DNA of 64,000 nt, from positions 62,001-126,000 of the forward strand of contig DXMV01000024.1 in assembly GCA_019414055.1 (NCBI GenBank), read 5' to 3'. The notes beneath the pieces were generated by a model. The model was not told the origin of the DNA. It searched no databases and was given only the letters and a program-made list of their open reading frames with translations. The stretch is from Collinsella sp. GTDB lineage: Bacteria; Actinomycetota; Coriobacteriia; Coriobacteriales; Coriobacteriaceae. The translations under genes and the position numbers were made by a program. Shown here piece by piece: positions 54,746 through 64,000 of the stretch (its first letter is position 1; every line of letters starts with the position of its first letter).

Positions 54746-57088
54746 ATGGCTCAAGATAAATTCGATGTGGGTGGCATGACATGCGCCGCCTGTCAGGCGC
54801 ACGTGGACCGTGCCGTGAGCAAGCTCGACGGCGTCCAAAGCGTCGCGGTCAACCTGCTCGCCGGCTCCATGCTGGTGGACTACGACCCCGCACAGGTCTC
54901 CCCCGACGATATCTGCACCGCTGTCGATCGCGCGGGTTACTCGGCCTCGCCCGTCGATGCGGGCACCGGTGCCGCCGGCTCAAACGGCAGCATGCAAGCC
55001 AGGTCCGGCGCCACCCATATGGAGTCGCCCACCAAAAAGTTGGAGGCCGCTGCCTCCGCCATGCGCACTCGACTCATCGTCTCGATTGTCTTTCTCATCC
55101 CGCTGTTCTACATAGGCATGGGGCACATGCTCGGCTGGCCACTGCCCAGCGTCTTCACCGACCATACCCACAGCATGACGTTGGCGCTCACCGAGCTCGT
55201 CTTGCTCATCCCCATCGTCTACGTCAACGACGCGTACTTTATCAACGGCTTCAAGTCGCTCGTGCACGGCGCGCCCACCATGGACGCTCTCATCGCCGTA
55301 GGCGCCACCGCGTCGATTGCCTGGTCGCTCTACGCCATGTTCATCATGGCCGACCAGCTGGCCACAGGTCAGGTGCACGAGGCCATGATGACGAGCATGG
55401 ACAACCTCTATTTTGAGAGCGCCGGCACCATCCTGTCGCTCGTCACCGTGGGCAAATACCTCGAGACGCACAGCAAGTCCAAGACCGGCGGCGCTATCGA
55501 GGCGCTGATCGACCTGACACCCAAGACCGCGACCGTCGTGACCGACGACGGCACCGAAGCCACCGTCGACGTCGACAGCATCCTCCCCGGCCAGGTCCTG
55601 CGCGTGCGCCCCGGCGAGTCTATCCCTGTCGACGGCGTGGTACTCGAGGGCGCGTCGGCCGTGGACGAGAGCGCGCTCACCGGCGAGTCCATCCCCGTGG
55701 AAAAGGCCGCCGGCGACACCGTCAACGCCGCCACGGTCAACCGCACTGGCTCGTTTACCTTCCGTGCCACACGCGTGGGCGCCGACACGTCGCTTGCCAA
55801 AATCATCCAGCTCGTCGAGGACGCCAACGCCACCAAGGCGCCCATCGCCCGCATGGCCGATAAGGTCGCCGGCGTGTTTGTGCCCGTGGTGTTTGCGATC
55901 TCGGCCGTGACCTTTGCGGTGTGGATGGCTCTCACCGGCAGCATAAACGAGGCGCTCACCTCCGCCGTAGCCGTGCTGGTGATCAGCTGTCCGTGCGCGC
56001 TGGGCCTGGCCACGCCCGTCGCCATTATGGTGGGCACCGGCAAGGGCGCAGAGATGGGCATTCTGTTTAAGAGCGCCGAGGCGCTGGAGAACCTGCGCAA
56101 CGTGGGCACCGTGGTGCTCGATAAGACGGGCACGGTCACCCGCGGCAAGCCGGCCGTGACCGACATTGTGGTTGCCGCGCGCGCTGACGGCTCGCCCGCC
56201 ATGAGCGAAAAGGCGCTGCTCAAGCTGGCCGCCGCGTTGGAGCGCTCGAGCGAGCACCCGCTGGCCGAGGCGATTATGGCCGAGTGCGAGTCGCGCGGAA
56301 TCGTCGCACGCATGGTCGAGGACTTTGCCGCCGTGCCCGGGCGAGGCGTTACCGCGCGCGAGGGACAAAACGTCATCGCTGCCGGCAACGTTCGTCTGAT
56401 GAGCGAGCTGGGTATCACCGTGCCCGCAGGACTTGCGGAGCGATTTGCCGCCGAGGGCAAAACGCCGCTGTTCTTTGCCAAGAACGACGAGCTTGTCGGC
56501 ACCATCGCCGTGGCTGACGAGGTCAAAGAAACGAGTGCCGTGGCAATCGCCGCGCTCCGCGAGCTCGGCATCGACGTGCGCATGCTCACTGGCGACAACC
56601 GCGTGACGGCCGAAGCCATCGCCCGCCGCGTGGGACTCACCAGCGAACAGGTTATCGCCGACGTCCTGCCCGCCGACAAGGAACGCCACGTGCACGAACT
56701 GCAGGATGCGGGCGGCAAGGTCGCCATGGTGGGCGACGGCATCAACGACTCCCCCGCCCTGGCGCGCGCCGACGTGGGCCTTGCCATCGGCACCGGCGCC
56801 GACATCGCCAAGGAGGGCGCCGACGTGGTGCTCATGCGCAGCGACCTCATGGACGTCGCCCGCGCCATCGAGCTTTCGCGCGCCACAATCCGCAACATCA
56901 AGCAGGATCTGTTCTGGGCGCTGTTCTACAACGGCATCGGCATTCCGCTGGCGGCGGGCGTGTTCTTCCCGCTCACCGGATGGCAGCTCTCGCCGATGTT
57001 TGGCGCCGCGGCCATGAGTCTGTCGAGCGTGTGCGTCGTAAGCAATGCGCTGCGCCTGCGAACCTTTAAGCCTAAAGTGGCAAAATAA
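54746..57088 (+). CDS. copA: Copper-exporting P1B-type ATPase
   Basis: This membrane pump exports Cu(I), 780 residues. One N-terminal heavy-metal domain carries GGMTCAACQAHV. The transmembrane metal site is ISCPCALGLATP. The phosphorylation site is DKTGTVTRGK, the P-domain has GDGINDSPALARADVG, and the HP dipeptide is in SSEHPLAEAI. Eight membrane helices are expected. AAAGGAG precedes the ATG. The operon continues with copZ and csoR, a classic copper-homeostasis set. Confidence 0.96.
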   Translation: MAQDKFDVGGMTCAACQAHVDRAVSKLDGVQSVAVNLLAGSMLVDYDPAQVSPDDICTAVDRAGYSASPVDAGTGAAGSNGSMQARSGATHMESPTKKLEAAASAMRTRLIVSIVFLIPLFYIGMGHMLGWPLPSVFTDHTHSMTLALTELVLLIPIVYVNDAYFINGFKSLVHGAPTMDALIAVGATASIAWSLYAMFIMADQLATGQVHEAMMTSMDNLYFESAGTILSLVTVGKYLETHSKSKTGGAIEALIDLTPKTATVVTDDGTEATVDVDSILPGQVLRVRPGESIPVDGVVLEGASAVDESALTGESIPVEKAAGDTVNAATVNRTGSFTFRATRVGADTSLAKIIQLVEDANATKAPIARMADKVAGVFVPVVFAISAVTFAVWMALTGSINEALTSAVAVLVISCPCALGLATPVAIMVGTGKGAEMGILFKSAEALENLRNVGTVVLDKTGTVTRGKPAVTDIVVAARADGSPAMSEKALLKLAAALERSSEHPLAEAIMAECESRGIVARMVEDFAAVPGRGVTAREGQNVIAAGNVRLMSELGITVPAGLAERFAAEGKTPLFFAKNDELVGTIAVADEVKETSAVAIAALRELGIDVRMLTGDNRVTAEAIARRVGLTSEQVIADVLPADKERHVHELQDAGGKVAMVGDGINDSPALARADVGLAIGTGADIAKEGADVVLMRSDLMDVARAIELSRATIRNIKQDLFWALFYNGIGIPLAAGVFFPLTGWQLSPMFGAAAMSLSSVCVVSNALRLRTFKPKVAK

Positions 57089-57114
57089 GCTCACCATTAT
57101 GTCCATTTAGAACG

Positions 57115-57213
57115 GGTTTTCCAGGTGCCCGAGATTGACCTGAAAGAGGAGCGACGCGTACTTTGGTACGCGAACGACGGCTTGAAGGTCAAGGTCGGGT
57201 GCCTGGGAAAGCC
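57115..57213 (+). other. Long imperfect RNA-type stem between copA and copZ
   Basis: Arms 57115-57141 and 57186-57213 can pair over about 26 positions if G-U pairs are allowed, with one bulge and a 2-nt mismatch. Inside is a perfect hairpin CGCGTAC/GTACGCG (57155-57172). The frequent G-U pairs favour an RNA rather than DNA function, for example processing or stability control between the pump and chaperone cistrons. Confidence 0.5.
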
Positions 57214-57235
57214 GACACAACAGAGAGGAATATCC

Positions 57236-57457
57236 ATGCGTTACACGATTAAGACTTCGGGCCTTATGTGCGGCCACTGCGACGCCACTGTCGAGACGGC
57301 ACTGCTCAACGTGGCCGGCGTGACCGATGCCGACGCCGATCACGAGACCCAGACCGTCCAGGTGGAGTGCGCCGACACCGTGACCGCCGAGCAGCTCGCT
57401 GACGCCGTCGAGGGCGCCGGCGAGAAGTTCCACGCCCTGTCCGTGACCGCCGCGTAA
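57236..57457 (+). CDS. copZ: Copper chaperone, HMA domain
   Basis: A 73-residue single heavy-metal-associated domain (ferredoxin-like fold). The metal loop is GLMCGHCDATVE, a CxxC with Met in place of the usual Thr. Alternating strands and helices follow to the end (LADAVEGAGEKFHALSV). It probably carries Cu(I) to CopA. GAGAGGAA precedes the ATG. The operon order is copA-copZ-csoR. Confidence 0.92.
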   Translation: MRYTIKTSGLMCGHCDATVETALLNVAGVTDADADHETQTVQVECADTVTAEQLADAVEGAGEKFHALSVTAA

Positions 57458-57499
57458 CGACCCGCACGTACCCCCCCCGACCAGAAACGAGGACCCGCC

Positions 57500-57772
57500 A
57501 TGATGGCAGACCATAAATCGGTGACCCGCATGCTCAAGACGGCACGCGGTCAGATCGACGGCATCCTGCGGATGGTCGAGGAGGACCGCTACTGCGTCGA
57601 TATTTCCACGCAGCTCATGGCAACGCAGGCGCTCCTCGCGCGCATTAACGCCGACGTGCTCAAGGCTCACATCGAGGGCTGCGTCGCCTCGGCCATCGAA
57701 TCGGGCGACGAGGAACTCAAGGCCGCCAAGCTCGCCGAGATCGAACGCGTCGTCGACAAACTCGCCAAGTAA
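57500..57772 (+). CDS. csoR: CsoR family copper-sensing repressor
   Basis: A 90-residue all-helical tetrameric repressor that releases DNA when it binds Cu(I). The copper ligands are present: Cys32 (RYCVDI), His57 and Cys61 (HIEGCV), the C-H-C set of true CsoR proteins rather than FrmR or RcnR types. The helix 1 DNA-contact region reads VTRMLKTARGQIDGILRMVE. The operator upstream of copA is the expected target. The ATG follows GAGGA. Confidence 0.94.
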   Translation: MMADHKSVTRMLKTARGQIDGILRMVEEDRYCVDISTQLMATQALLARINADVLKAHIEGCVASAIESGDEELKAAKLAEIERVVDKLAK

Positions 57773-57839
57773 TTGGTGCATTGGGGACAGGTACGTTTGC
57801 ACCACCTTGGTGCAGATTGACCTGTCCCCAATGCACCAA
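57773..57839. repeat. REP-like double hairpin
   Basis: A perfect 20-bp outer stem (57773-57792 with 57820-57839, core TGCATTGGGGACAGGT) encloses a second hairpin TGCACCA/TGGTGCA (57799-57813). It starts 1 nt after the csoR stop and probably ends the operon; a longer relative is at 51744. Confidence 0.75.
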
Positions 57840-57884
57840 AAGGGGTATAAAGGCGTGCAGCATATCGAACGAAAGGCAATTCGC

Positions 57885-58358
57885 ATGAATGACTTTATGA
57901 AGGGTCGCAACGGCGCCGATGAGCTCACCGTCGTGTTGGGCTTCGCAGGCATTATCATCGCGATGATCGGGTCGATGGCCCGTATCCAGTGGCTCAGCTG
58001 GATCGCCATCGCCGTGATCGCGCTCGGCGTGCTGCGCGGTCTGTCCAAAAACATCGACGCGCGCCGCAAGGAGAACGACGCCTTTGTCACGGCGACCGCA
58101 AACGTCCCCGGCCTAGGTAAGTTCGTCGCCAGCTTGGGCGGCGGGACTGCAGCTGCCAACGCCTCGCGCACGGCCGGCACCAGCAAGGAAGACTTTGAGC
58201 GCGCCAAGCGAACGGCCAAGAAGATGTGGAAGGGCCGCAAGACCACGGCGTACCTCAAGTGCCCTAACTGCGGTCAGATGCTGTCCGTCCCCAAGGGCAA
58301 GGGTAAGATCCGCGTCACCTGCCCCAAGTGCCACGCCAAGATGGAAACGCGCTCCTAG
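57885..58358 (+). CDS. Membrane protein with C-terminal zinc ribbon
   Basis: A 157-residue protein with two adjacent membrane helices (about 15-35 and 38-55) and a basic linker. A C-terminal zinc ribbon follows (LKCPNCGQMLSVPKGKGKIRVTCPKCHAKME). Family not named with confidence; similar small zinc-ribbon membrane proteins are common in Gram-positive bacteria. AAAGG precedes the ATG. It has its own terminator at 58422-58459. Confidence 0.8.
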   Translation: MNDFMKGRNGADELTVVLGFAGIIIAMIGSMARIQWLSWIAIAVIALGVLRGLSKNIDARRKENDAFVTATANVPGLGKFVASLGGGTAAANASRTAGTSKEDFERAKRTAKKMWKGRKTTAYLKCPNCGQMLSVPKGKGKIRVTCPKCHAKMETRS

Positions 58359-58421
58359 GCATCGCGCCGTGGGGCAAATGAATCAGTAGTGTTTGTCTCA
58401 AATCTGAAGCATTTGTTCGAT

Positions 58422-58459
58422 AAAAAAGCCGAGGCCTCGTGTTGAGACCTCGGCTTTTT
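58422..58459. terminator. Bidirectional terminator
   Basis: A 10-bp stem AAAGCCGAGG/CCTCGGCTTT is flanked by A6 and T5, so it can stop transcription from both sides, between the zinc-ribbon gene and the convergent amidohydrolase. Confidence 0.88.
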
Positions 58460-58492
58460 GTATACGGCAACGGAACTGTCCCCTTGTCACAT

Positions 58493-59863
58493 CTACGCCA
58501 CGCCGTCGCGGGCCAGCTCCTCGGCCAGCGCTTCGGCAGGCATGGCCATAATCGCGTCGAGCTCGGCGTCCACCTCGGGAATACGCTTCACCTTGAGCTT
58601 GCGTATCAGATCGCCGCGACACATCACATGCATCGGCTCACGCAGAGCGCACAGGTCAGCGAGCGGGTTCTCGCGCGTCACCAGGATATCGGCCGCCTTG
58701 CCGCACTCGATCGTGCCGGTCTCGTCACCCAGGCCCAGTAGCTCAGCATTGACCTGCGTGGCCGTATGCAACGCAAACGCGTTGCTCACACCCACGTACT
58801 TGGCAAAATAAGCCACCTCGCGCCACATGTCGTACTGGGTCACGAACGGGCAGCTCGAGTCCGTGCCCAGGCCCACCTTAACGCCGGCTTCCAGCGCCGC
58901 ACGAGCGCTCTCGATAATGCCCGAGCACACGATGTCGCCGTTCTTCTTTTGCGTGTCGGTCGAATGGGTCTTTCCCGGATCGAGCAGTACAAACGGCAGC
59001 GCCGGACTAATCGTGCAGGTCACACTCGGCGCACGTCCCTCGAGCTGTGTTCCCGCGGCGCCGCGGTACAGCTCCAGAATCTCGGAGGTCATCGGAGCGC
59101 CGTGCTCGATTGTGTCGACGCCGGCCTGAAGCGCGGCCTTCACACCTTCGGTGCTCTCGACATGGGCCATGACCGGAAGGCCAACCTCGTGCGCCGCCTT
59201 GCACGCTGCCGCGGCGACATCGAGCGGCATGCGCAGCACGCCCGGCTCGCCTACTTCGGTCGCGTCGAACACGCCGCCCGTCACGAACAGCTTGATGACG
59301 TCGGCGCCGCGCGCATACAGATCGCGCACCTGCTCGGCTGCCTCGACGGGGCTGTTGGCCACCTGGGCGAACAAGCCCGCGCCATGGCCGCCCGGCACCG
59401 TGACGCCCGTTCCCGGCGCTACCAGGCGCGGACCCTGATACTTGCCGGCATCGATAGCGTCACGCACGGCAATGTCGGCAAACAGCGGGTCGCCCGCGCC
59501 GCGCACCGTGGTCACGCCGCTTGCCAGCTGCTGCTGGGCACTGCCCTTGAGGATATGGCGCACGACGGCGCGGCCCACCGGATTATCAAGCTTCTTCATC
59601 AGCGCGCCCGCATCGCCCGCTGAGACTGGCTTGCCCGAACCGCACAGATGCACGTGCATGTTGATGAGGCCCGGCATGAGATACGCCCCTGCCAGGTCGA
59701 TGACCTCGGCACCTGCAGGCGCCTGCGCCACAGCACTCGGTCCCATCCAGGTGATGATGCCACGCTCGACGGCCACGGCCATATCGGGCTGCGGCTCCAT
59801 ATGTTCCGAACCATCCAGAACGGTCGCATTGATAAACAACGTGGGACGATCGGCAGTCGCCAT
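58493..59863 (-). CDS. Amidohydrolase (imidazolonepropionase-like)
   Basis: A 456-residue metal-dependent hydrolase of the amidohydrolase superfamily. Metal-site motifs are LINMHVHLCGSG (HxH), ADVIKLFVTGG (Lys), GLPVMAHVESTEG (His), TIEHGAPM (His) and LGTDSSCPF (Asp). It also has the N- and C-terminal beta-sandwich halves (FINATVLDGSEH; GKAADILVTRENPL). This subgroup is often annotated imidazolonepropionase or Xaa-Pro dipeptidase-like; the substrate cannot be told. MATADRPTLF with GGAGG upstream was chosen over an upstream frame extension. Confidence 0.9.
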   Translation of the reverse strand: MATADRPTLFINATVLDGSEHMEPQPDMAVAVERGIITWMGPSAVAQAPAGAEVIDLAGAYLMPGLINMHVHLCGSGKPVSAGDAGALMKKLDNPVGRAVVRHILKGSAQQQLASGVTTVRGAGDPLFADIAVRDAIDAGKYQGPRLVAPGTGVTVPGGHGAGLFAQVANSPVEAAEQVRDLYARGADVIKLFVTGGVFDATEVGEPGVLRMPLDVAAAACKAAHEVGLPVMAHVESTEGVKAALQAGVDTIEHGAPMTSEILELYRGAAGTQLEGRAPSVTCTISPALPFVLLDPGKTHSTDTQKKNGDIVCSGIIESARAALEAGVKVGLGTDSSCPFVTQYDMWREVAYFAKYVGVSNAFALHTATQVNAELLGLGDETGTIECGKAADILVTRENPLADLCALREPMHVMCRGDLIRKLKVKRIPEVDAELDAIMAMPAEALAEELARDGVA

Positions 59864-60013
59864 ATCGAGCTCCTCCCTCACGATTAACTTGAACATTTGT
59901 CCATTATTACCCAGCACGGCAGGATTGCTGCAGACATATCGGTTAACGGAGAAAGAAGGAGATGCGGGGAATGGAATGCACTGCAGTCCCACCCCAGCGA
60001 CATCCGGGAAATG

Positions 60014-60308
60014 TCTTGATCTGTAACAGGTGGACCGGTTTTTGGCCTCTAGATGTTACAAATTGAGATCTTTTAGCGGCAGCCAACCTTCTGTCTCGAT
60101 CTGTAACAGTTAGACCGGTATTTAGCCATTAGATGTTACAGATCGAGATATTTTCCAGCCCTGTCGTCAAACGTCTAAATCTGTAACAAGTAGACAGGTT
60201 TTCGGCCTCTAGATATTACAGATTGAGATCTTCTAGCGGCAGCCAACCTTCTGTCTCGATCTGTAACAGTTGCGAGGCCAAACTGCCCCTTCTTGTTACA
60301 GATCGAGA
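60014..60308. repeat. Array of four 55-nt palindromes at exact 80-nt period
   Basis: Copies start at 60014, 60094, 60174 and 60254, each 55 nt with ends of the type TCTCGATCTGTAACA and TGTTACAGATCGAGA and a centre of the type TAGACCGGTTTTTGGCC. The 25-nt spacers 1 and 3 are nearly identical (AGCGGCAGCCAACCTTCTG), so the array looks like a 160-nt unit duplicated once. The last copy ends 42 nt from the stop of the nuclease-like gene. No ORF of note is in 59864-60350. Confidence 0.92.
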
Positions 60309-60350
60309 CAAACTCGGCAGGAACAACCACATCCGCGTCAGTTGCACCCC

Positions 60351-61421
60351 TCAGCGCCCATACCACTTCCGCCTCCACTCCTCGGCCAGATCAGGCTGCT
60401 GAGGAATTCCCGCCAGTCTCATCTTTTCAGCCAGCTTCCCCGGATTCTTGAGTTCATCAAACGTAAACCTCAGCACCTTATGTCCGAGCATCGTCAGATG
60501 GGACTCCCGCTGACGTTCCGCCACGAATGGGTCGACCGATTCCCGATCCCCACCATCCTGCAGGGTATACTTTCCCTTTCCATCGAGCTCGCCAATCACG
60601 CACGTCCCGTCCTCGAGCCTCCAGAAATAGTCGACTCGAAATACCTGATTCGGATCGAGCGGGTCACGAAACTCCACCTGCAACCCTGGCACCGGAAAAC
60701 CGTATGCAATAAAGAACGCCCGAAAGCGAGACTCACCGCCATTCTCGGACAGCCCGTCTGCATACGACGCGATCACCTGCGCTCTGCGATACCCTCGCCT
60801 GCCCCCGCAATCGGAGCGGAGACACTCGCACAGGTCATCGCGCGATACGCCCTTTGCTCGCAATGCAGAATCGGCAATCGCCAGGCCATACGAAAACGGC
60901 GCGCGCTGTAGGCAATCCTCTACCGTGCGCCAAAACGGCGTCACCCGCACGCCGTCGACTTGTTCAAGCGCACCCGCCGCCTGCGGACGCAACAGCCGGC
61001 ATCCTGCACTCAGAGGCACCGAACAACCCGTCTTAACAAGAAATCGCGGCCCAAGCAGATCATTCGGCACCTCCAGACCCCACAAAAGGGCCGCGTCGTA
61101 ACCCCAAAACGCCCAGTCCGGATGAAACTCCGCAAGCCCTTTGATGGTCCGCAGCGCTCGCTCCGCCGGTGTCAACGCATCCCAATCATGTTGAAAACAG
61201 AACAAATACGGCTCGGGCTCCGCAATGTCATCGGTCCCCACATGACGCCGCAGCCACATGAGCTCGGCATTGTCGTGCGTCACAAGCAGCACGCCTAGTT
61301 CAGCCGCCTCCGTGAGCCTGGCAAGCATCCTATTCCGCGCCAAGGTGTTACGTGTTGCATGCTTGTGTTTGAAAACGGTATTAGACACTTCCATCACCAC
61401 CACATCGGAGAAATGGGCCAT
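60351..61421 (-). CDS. AbiEi-like/DUF559-type protein with PD-(D/E)XK-like C-terminus
   Basis: A 356-residue protein, start MAHFSDVVVMEV. The N-terminal 230 residues are mixed alpha/beta with no clear motif. The C-terminal 120 residues follow the DUF559/Vsr-like nuclease pattern: ENGGESRFR (Glu), FRVDYFWRLEDGTCVIGELDGKGKY (Asp, then E-x-D-G-K), and RESHLTMLGHKVLRFTFDELKNP. Such C-termini occur in actinobacterial AbiEi-type antitoxin-like proteins, but no AbiEii toxin is adjacent. Palindromic repeats of one family lie 27 nt before the start (61449-61502) and 42 nt after the stop. Extending the frame upstream would run through the palindrome, so this start is favoured. Confidence 0.75.
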   Translation of the reverse strand: MAHFSDVVVMEVSNTVFKHKHATRNTLARNRMLARLTEAAELGVLLVTHDNAELMWLRRHVGTDDIAEPEPYLFCFQHDWDALTPAERALRTIKGLAEFHPDWAFWGYDAALLWGLEVPNDLLGPRFLVKTGCSVPLSAGCRLLRPQAAGALEQVDGVRVTPFWRTVEDCLQRAPFSYGLAIADSALRAKGVSRDDLCECLRSDCGGRRGYRRAQVIASYADGLSENGGESRFRAFFIAYGFPVPGLQVEFRDPLDPNQVFRVDYFWRLEDGTCVIGELDGKGKYTLQDGGDRESVDPFVAERQRESHLTMLGHKVLRFTFDELKNPGKLAEKMRLAGIPQQPDLAEEWRRKWYGR

Positions 61422-61448
61422 CGCCGCTGTTGCCTCCGCTGACAAACG

Positions 61449-61502
61449 TCTCGATCTGTAACAGGTAGACCGGTTTTTGTCCCTAAACGTTACAGATCGA
61501 GA
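61449..61502. repeat. Single copy of the 55-nt palindrome family
   Basis: A 54-nt copy with perfect ends TCTCGATCTGTAACA...GTTACAGATCGAGA and the centre AGACCGGTTTTTG. It lies between the start of the nuclease-like gene (61421) and the stop of the gene at 61544. Confidence 0.9.
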
Positions 61503-61543
61503 CATAAAGGCAGAAGGCAAGGCAGGCGACAGCTGCCCATCCT

Positions 61544-62251
61544 CTACTCCCATTCTTGCTCGTAGATGTTGAGCGACTTCACGTACCGCCCCTGGGCGCC
61601 CATGACGTCGCGGACCAGGCGCAAAAAGAAGCTGATGCACGAGGTGTCGAAACCGTCCTCTAGGTCCTCGGGATGCACCGCGCCCGGCCCGTCGACGGCC
61701 GTGTCGCCCAGGCGCGCGATGTCATACAGGTAGAGCTGCCCCGCCGTCAGCCAGACATCGTCGACGCACGCGAGTCGCACCGCAATCGCGCCGTCGCTCC
61801 AGTGCTCCTTTTGCACGATATGTGGGTCGTAGACGTCAAAGCGACGGTCGGTGCGCGTGTCACGCAGCGCGACCATACCAGCTGCAGGGTCCTTGTCCAA
61901 AATGCCAAAACGCGAAAAGTAATGCGTGCCGCACACTTGCTCAAGCCGCTTGAGCGACGCAGGCGGACGCGACGCCGGCGGCTCGTCCACATACAGTTCC
62001 AACAGCGTCTTGCCGTGGTAATAGGGGCGCTCAAACAGCAGCCAATCGGTAAACGCCATGTTGTAGGCCATGATTTCGTTTTGAGAAGGTTCCTCGCAAT
62101 AGCTGAGCCACGGATCGACGATAATCTCGAACTGCTCGCGCGCCGGCTCCAGGAATTGAAACTTCCGCAGCATCCAAAAGTGAGCCATGTCGGCAATATC
62201 GTTGCCGACGGCTTCGGCCAGCTCTGCTCGGTCAAATACTTGGTCAGTCAT
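61544..62251 (-). CDS. Hypothetical protein
   Basis: Family not recognised. 235 residues, acidic, no signal peptide or membrane helix. Tryptophan/aromatic-rich stretches (MAHFWMLRKFQFLEP, DPWLSYCEEPSQNE, MAFTDWLLFERPYYHGKTLLELYV) suggest a folded helical domain in the first half. The second half has beta-type segments (GMVALRDTRTDRRFDVYDPHIVQ). AGGAGG precedes the ATG. It is probably cotranscribed with the gene at 60351, separated by the palindrome. Confidence 0.7.
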   Translation of the reverse strand: MTDQVFDRAELAEAVGNDIADMAHFWMLRKFQFLEPAREQFEIIVDPWLSYCEEPSQNEIMAYNMAFTDWLLFERPYYHGKTLLELYVDEPPASRPPASLKRLEQVCGTHYFSRFGILDKDPAAGMVALRDTRTDRRFDVYDPHIVQKEHWSDGAIAVRLACVDDVWLTAGQLYLYDIARLGDTAVDGPGAVHPEDLEDGFDTSCISFFLRLVRDVMGAQGRYVKSLNIYEQEWE

Positions 62252-62399
62252 GGCATCCTCCTCAAACTGATGGACCTCAATTTGAGCTTACGAGGAGGGC
62301 GAGCAGCCGAGGCAAGCGCGGGCAAAATAGGCCTTCGACTGCAAACCAGATGCTGACCAAACACTTGACGGGACACTTGACCGAATGAGCGAACCGCAA

Positions 62400-62416
62400 C
62401 AAAACCGCAGGTAGAC
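62400..62416 (+). repeat. Third copy of the AAAACCGCAGGTAGAC core
   Basis: The 17-nt CAAAACCGCAGGTAGAC is identical to the core of element B. Unlike A and B, no long flanking inverted repeat was found at the expected distances, so this looks like a partial or diverged copy. The surrounding 62252-62604 shows no credible gene. Confidence 0.6.
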
Positions 62417-62546
62417 ATAGACAGCCAACCCGCCCTTTTGAGCCAGATGCCCGCAGCCACCACAGAAACAACAGGTGACCACAGCCCAAGAAGTCGACAA
62501 ATGAACACCCGTACGTCGACAAACGAGCAAGTCGCTCGCAAAGAGT

Positions 62547-62587
62547 GTCCCCAACGACTAGACAAAAAATGACTAGTCATTGGGGAC
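62547..62587. repeat. GGGGAC-type hairpin downstream of gltD
   Basis: A 15-bp stem GTCCCCAACGACTAG/CTAGTCATTGGGGAC (one mismatch) with an A-rich loop sits 17 nt past the gltD stop. It resembles the other GGGGAC-type hairpins and may act as a terminator. Confidence 0.65.
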
Positions 62588-62604
62588 GTTCTTAAATGAC
62601 TACT

Positions 62605-64000
<1,396 letters not shown>

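Noticed and set aside
54980..57106. 708-codon minus-strand frame opposite copA
   Set aside because: His/Gly/Ala-rich antisense product with no motifs; copA is complete on the plus strand.
60014..60308. CRISPR array
   Set aside because: Period is regular, but the 55-nt units are palindromes longer than the 25-nt spacers, two spacers are nearly identical, units are diverged, and no cas gene is present.
62248..62580. Short minus-strand frames downstream of gltD
   Set aside because: Cys/Trp/Arg-rich unlikely proteins overlapping the repeat and hairpin; no ribosome site.

Overview
The window looks like a chromosome segment from a Collinsella-like gut actinobacterium (Coriobacteriia). The DNA is GC-rich. 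It carries a strict-anaerobe gene set: an [FeFe] hydrogenase, a neelaredoxin-type superoxide reductase and formate-tetrahydrofolate ligase. It also has PTS sugar uptake and several Coriobacteriia-style hypothetical proteins. The genus is inferred from gene content and style; no database search was possible. No rRNA, tRNA, CRISPR array, transposase or prophage was recognised.

Left part (1-20 kb). A 5'-truncated CDF metal transporter is followed by two uncharacterised genes and a zinc-ribbon membrane protein. The zinc-ribbon gene is bracketed by two related hairpin-bounded elements (2438-2577 and 4810-4969). Then come fhs, the overlapping ruvC-ruvA-ruvB operon, a protein with NAD-synthetase architecture that has lost its recognisable catalytic motifs, a superoxide reductase, a SWIM/SNF2 helicase and dnaE. 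A lower-GC MFS transporter and a 52-codon DUF3284-like ORF interrupt the housekeeping run at 19.3-20.8 kb.

Middle (21-40 kb). The genes here are addA-addB recombination nucleases, a YerC/TrpR-like regulator, a small membrane protein, an Rrf2 regulator divergent from cysK with a 40-bp palindrome between them, and mnmA. They are followed by an HTH-HipA-type kinase fusion, an M42 peptidase, a frameshifted lactaldehyde-reductase-type alcohol dehydrogenase, a DUF1275 membrane protein, a YgiQ radical SAM protein, a CPBP protease and an orphan RelB/DinJ-like antitoxin.

Right part (40-64 kb). A tightly packed minus-strand operon encodes a NuoF/GltD-type flavoprotein, an [FeFe] hydrogenase, a lipoprotein binding protein and a fused ABC permease-ATPase. 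Next is an alpha-glucoside PTS operon (IIA, BglG/LicT-type antiterminator, IICB, GH4 phospho-alpha-glucosidase) whose leader can fold into two mutually exclusive hairpins. Then come a DEAD-box helicase with an RG-rich tail, a copA-copZ-csoR copper operon with a CsoR-like operator, a zinc-ribbon membrane protein, an amidohydrolase, a PD-(D/E)XK-fold protein flanked by palindromic repeats, an unknown gene and a 3' part of gltD running off the edge.

The most unusual content is intergenic. (i) 140-160-nt elements have long perfect terminal stems and a conserved core AAAACCGCAGGTARAC. (ii) A 55-nt palindrome (TCTCGATCTGTAACA ends) is repeated at exactly 80-nt intervals in two clusters, plus one single copy. 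(iii) A set of GGGGAC-type hairpins is scattered between genes.
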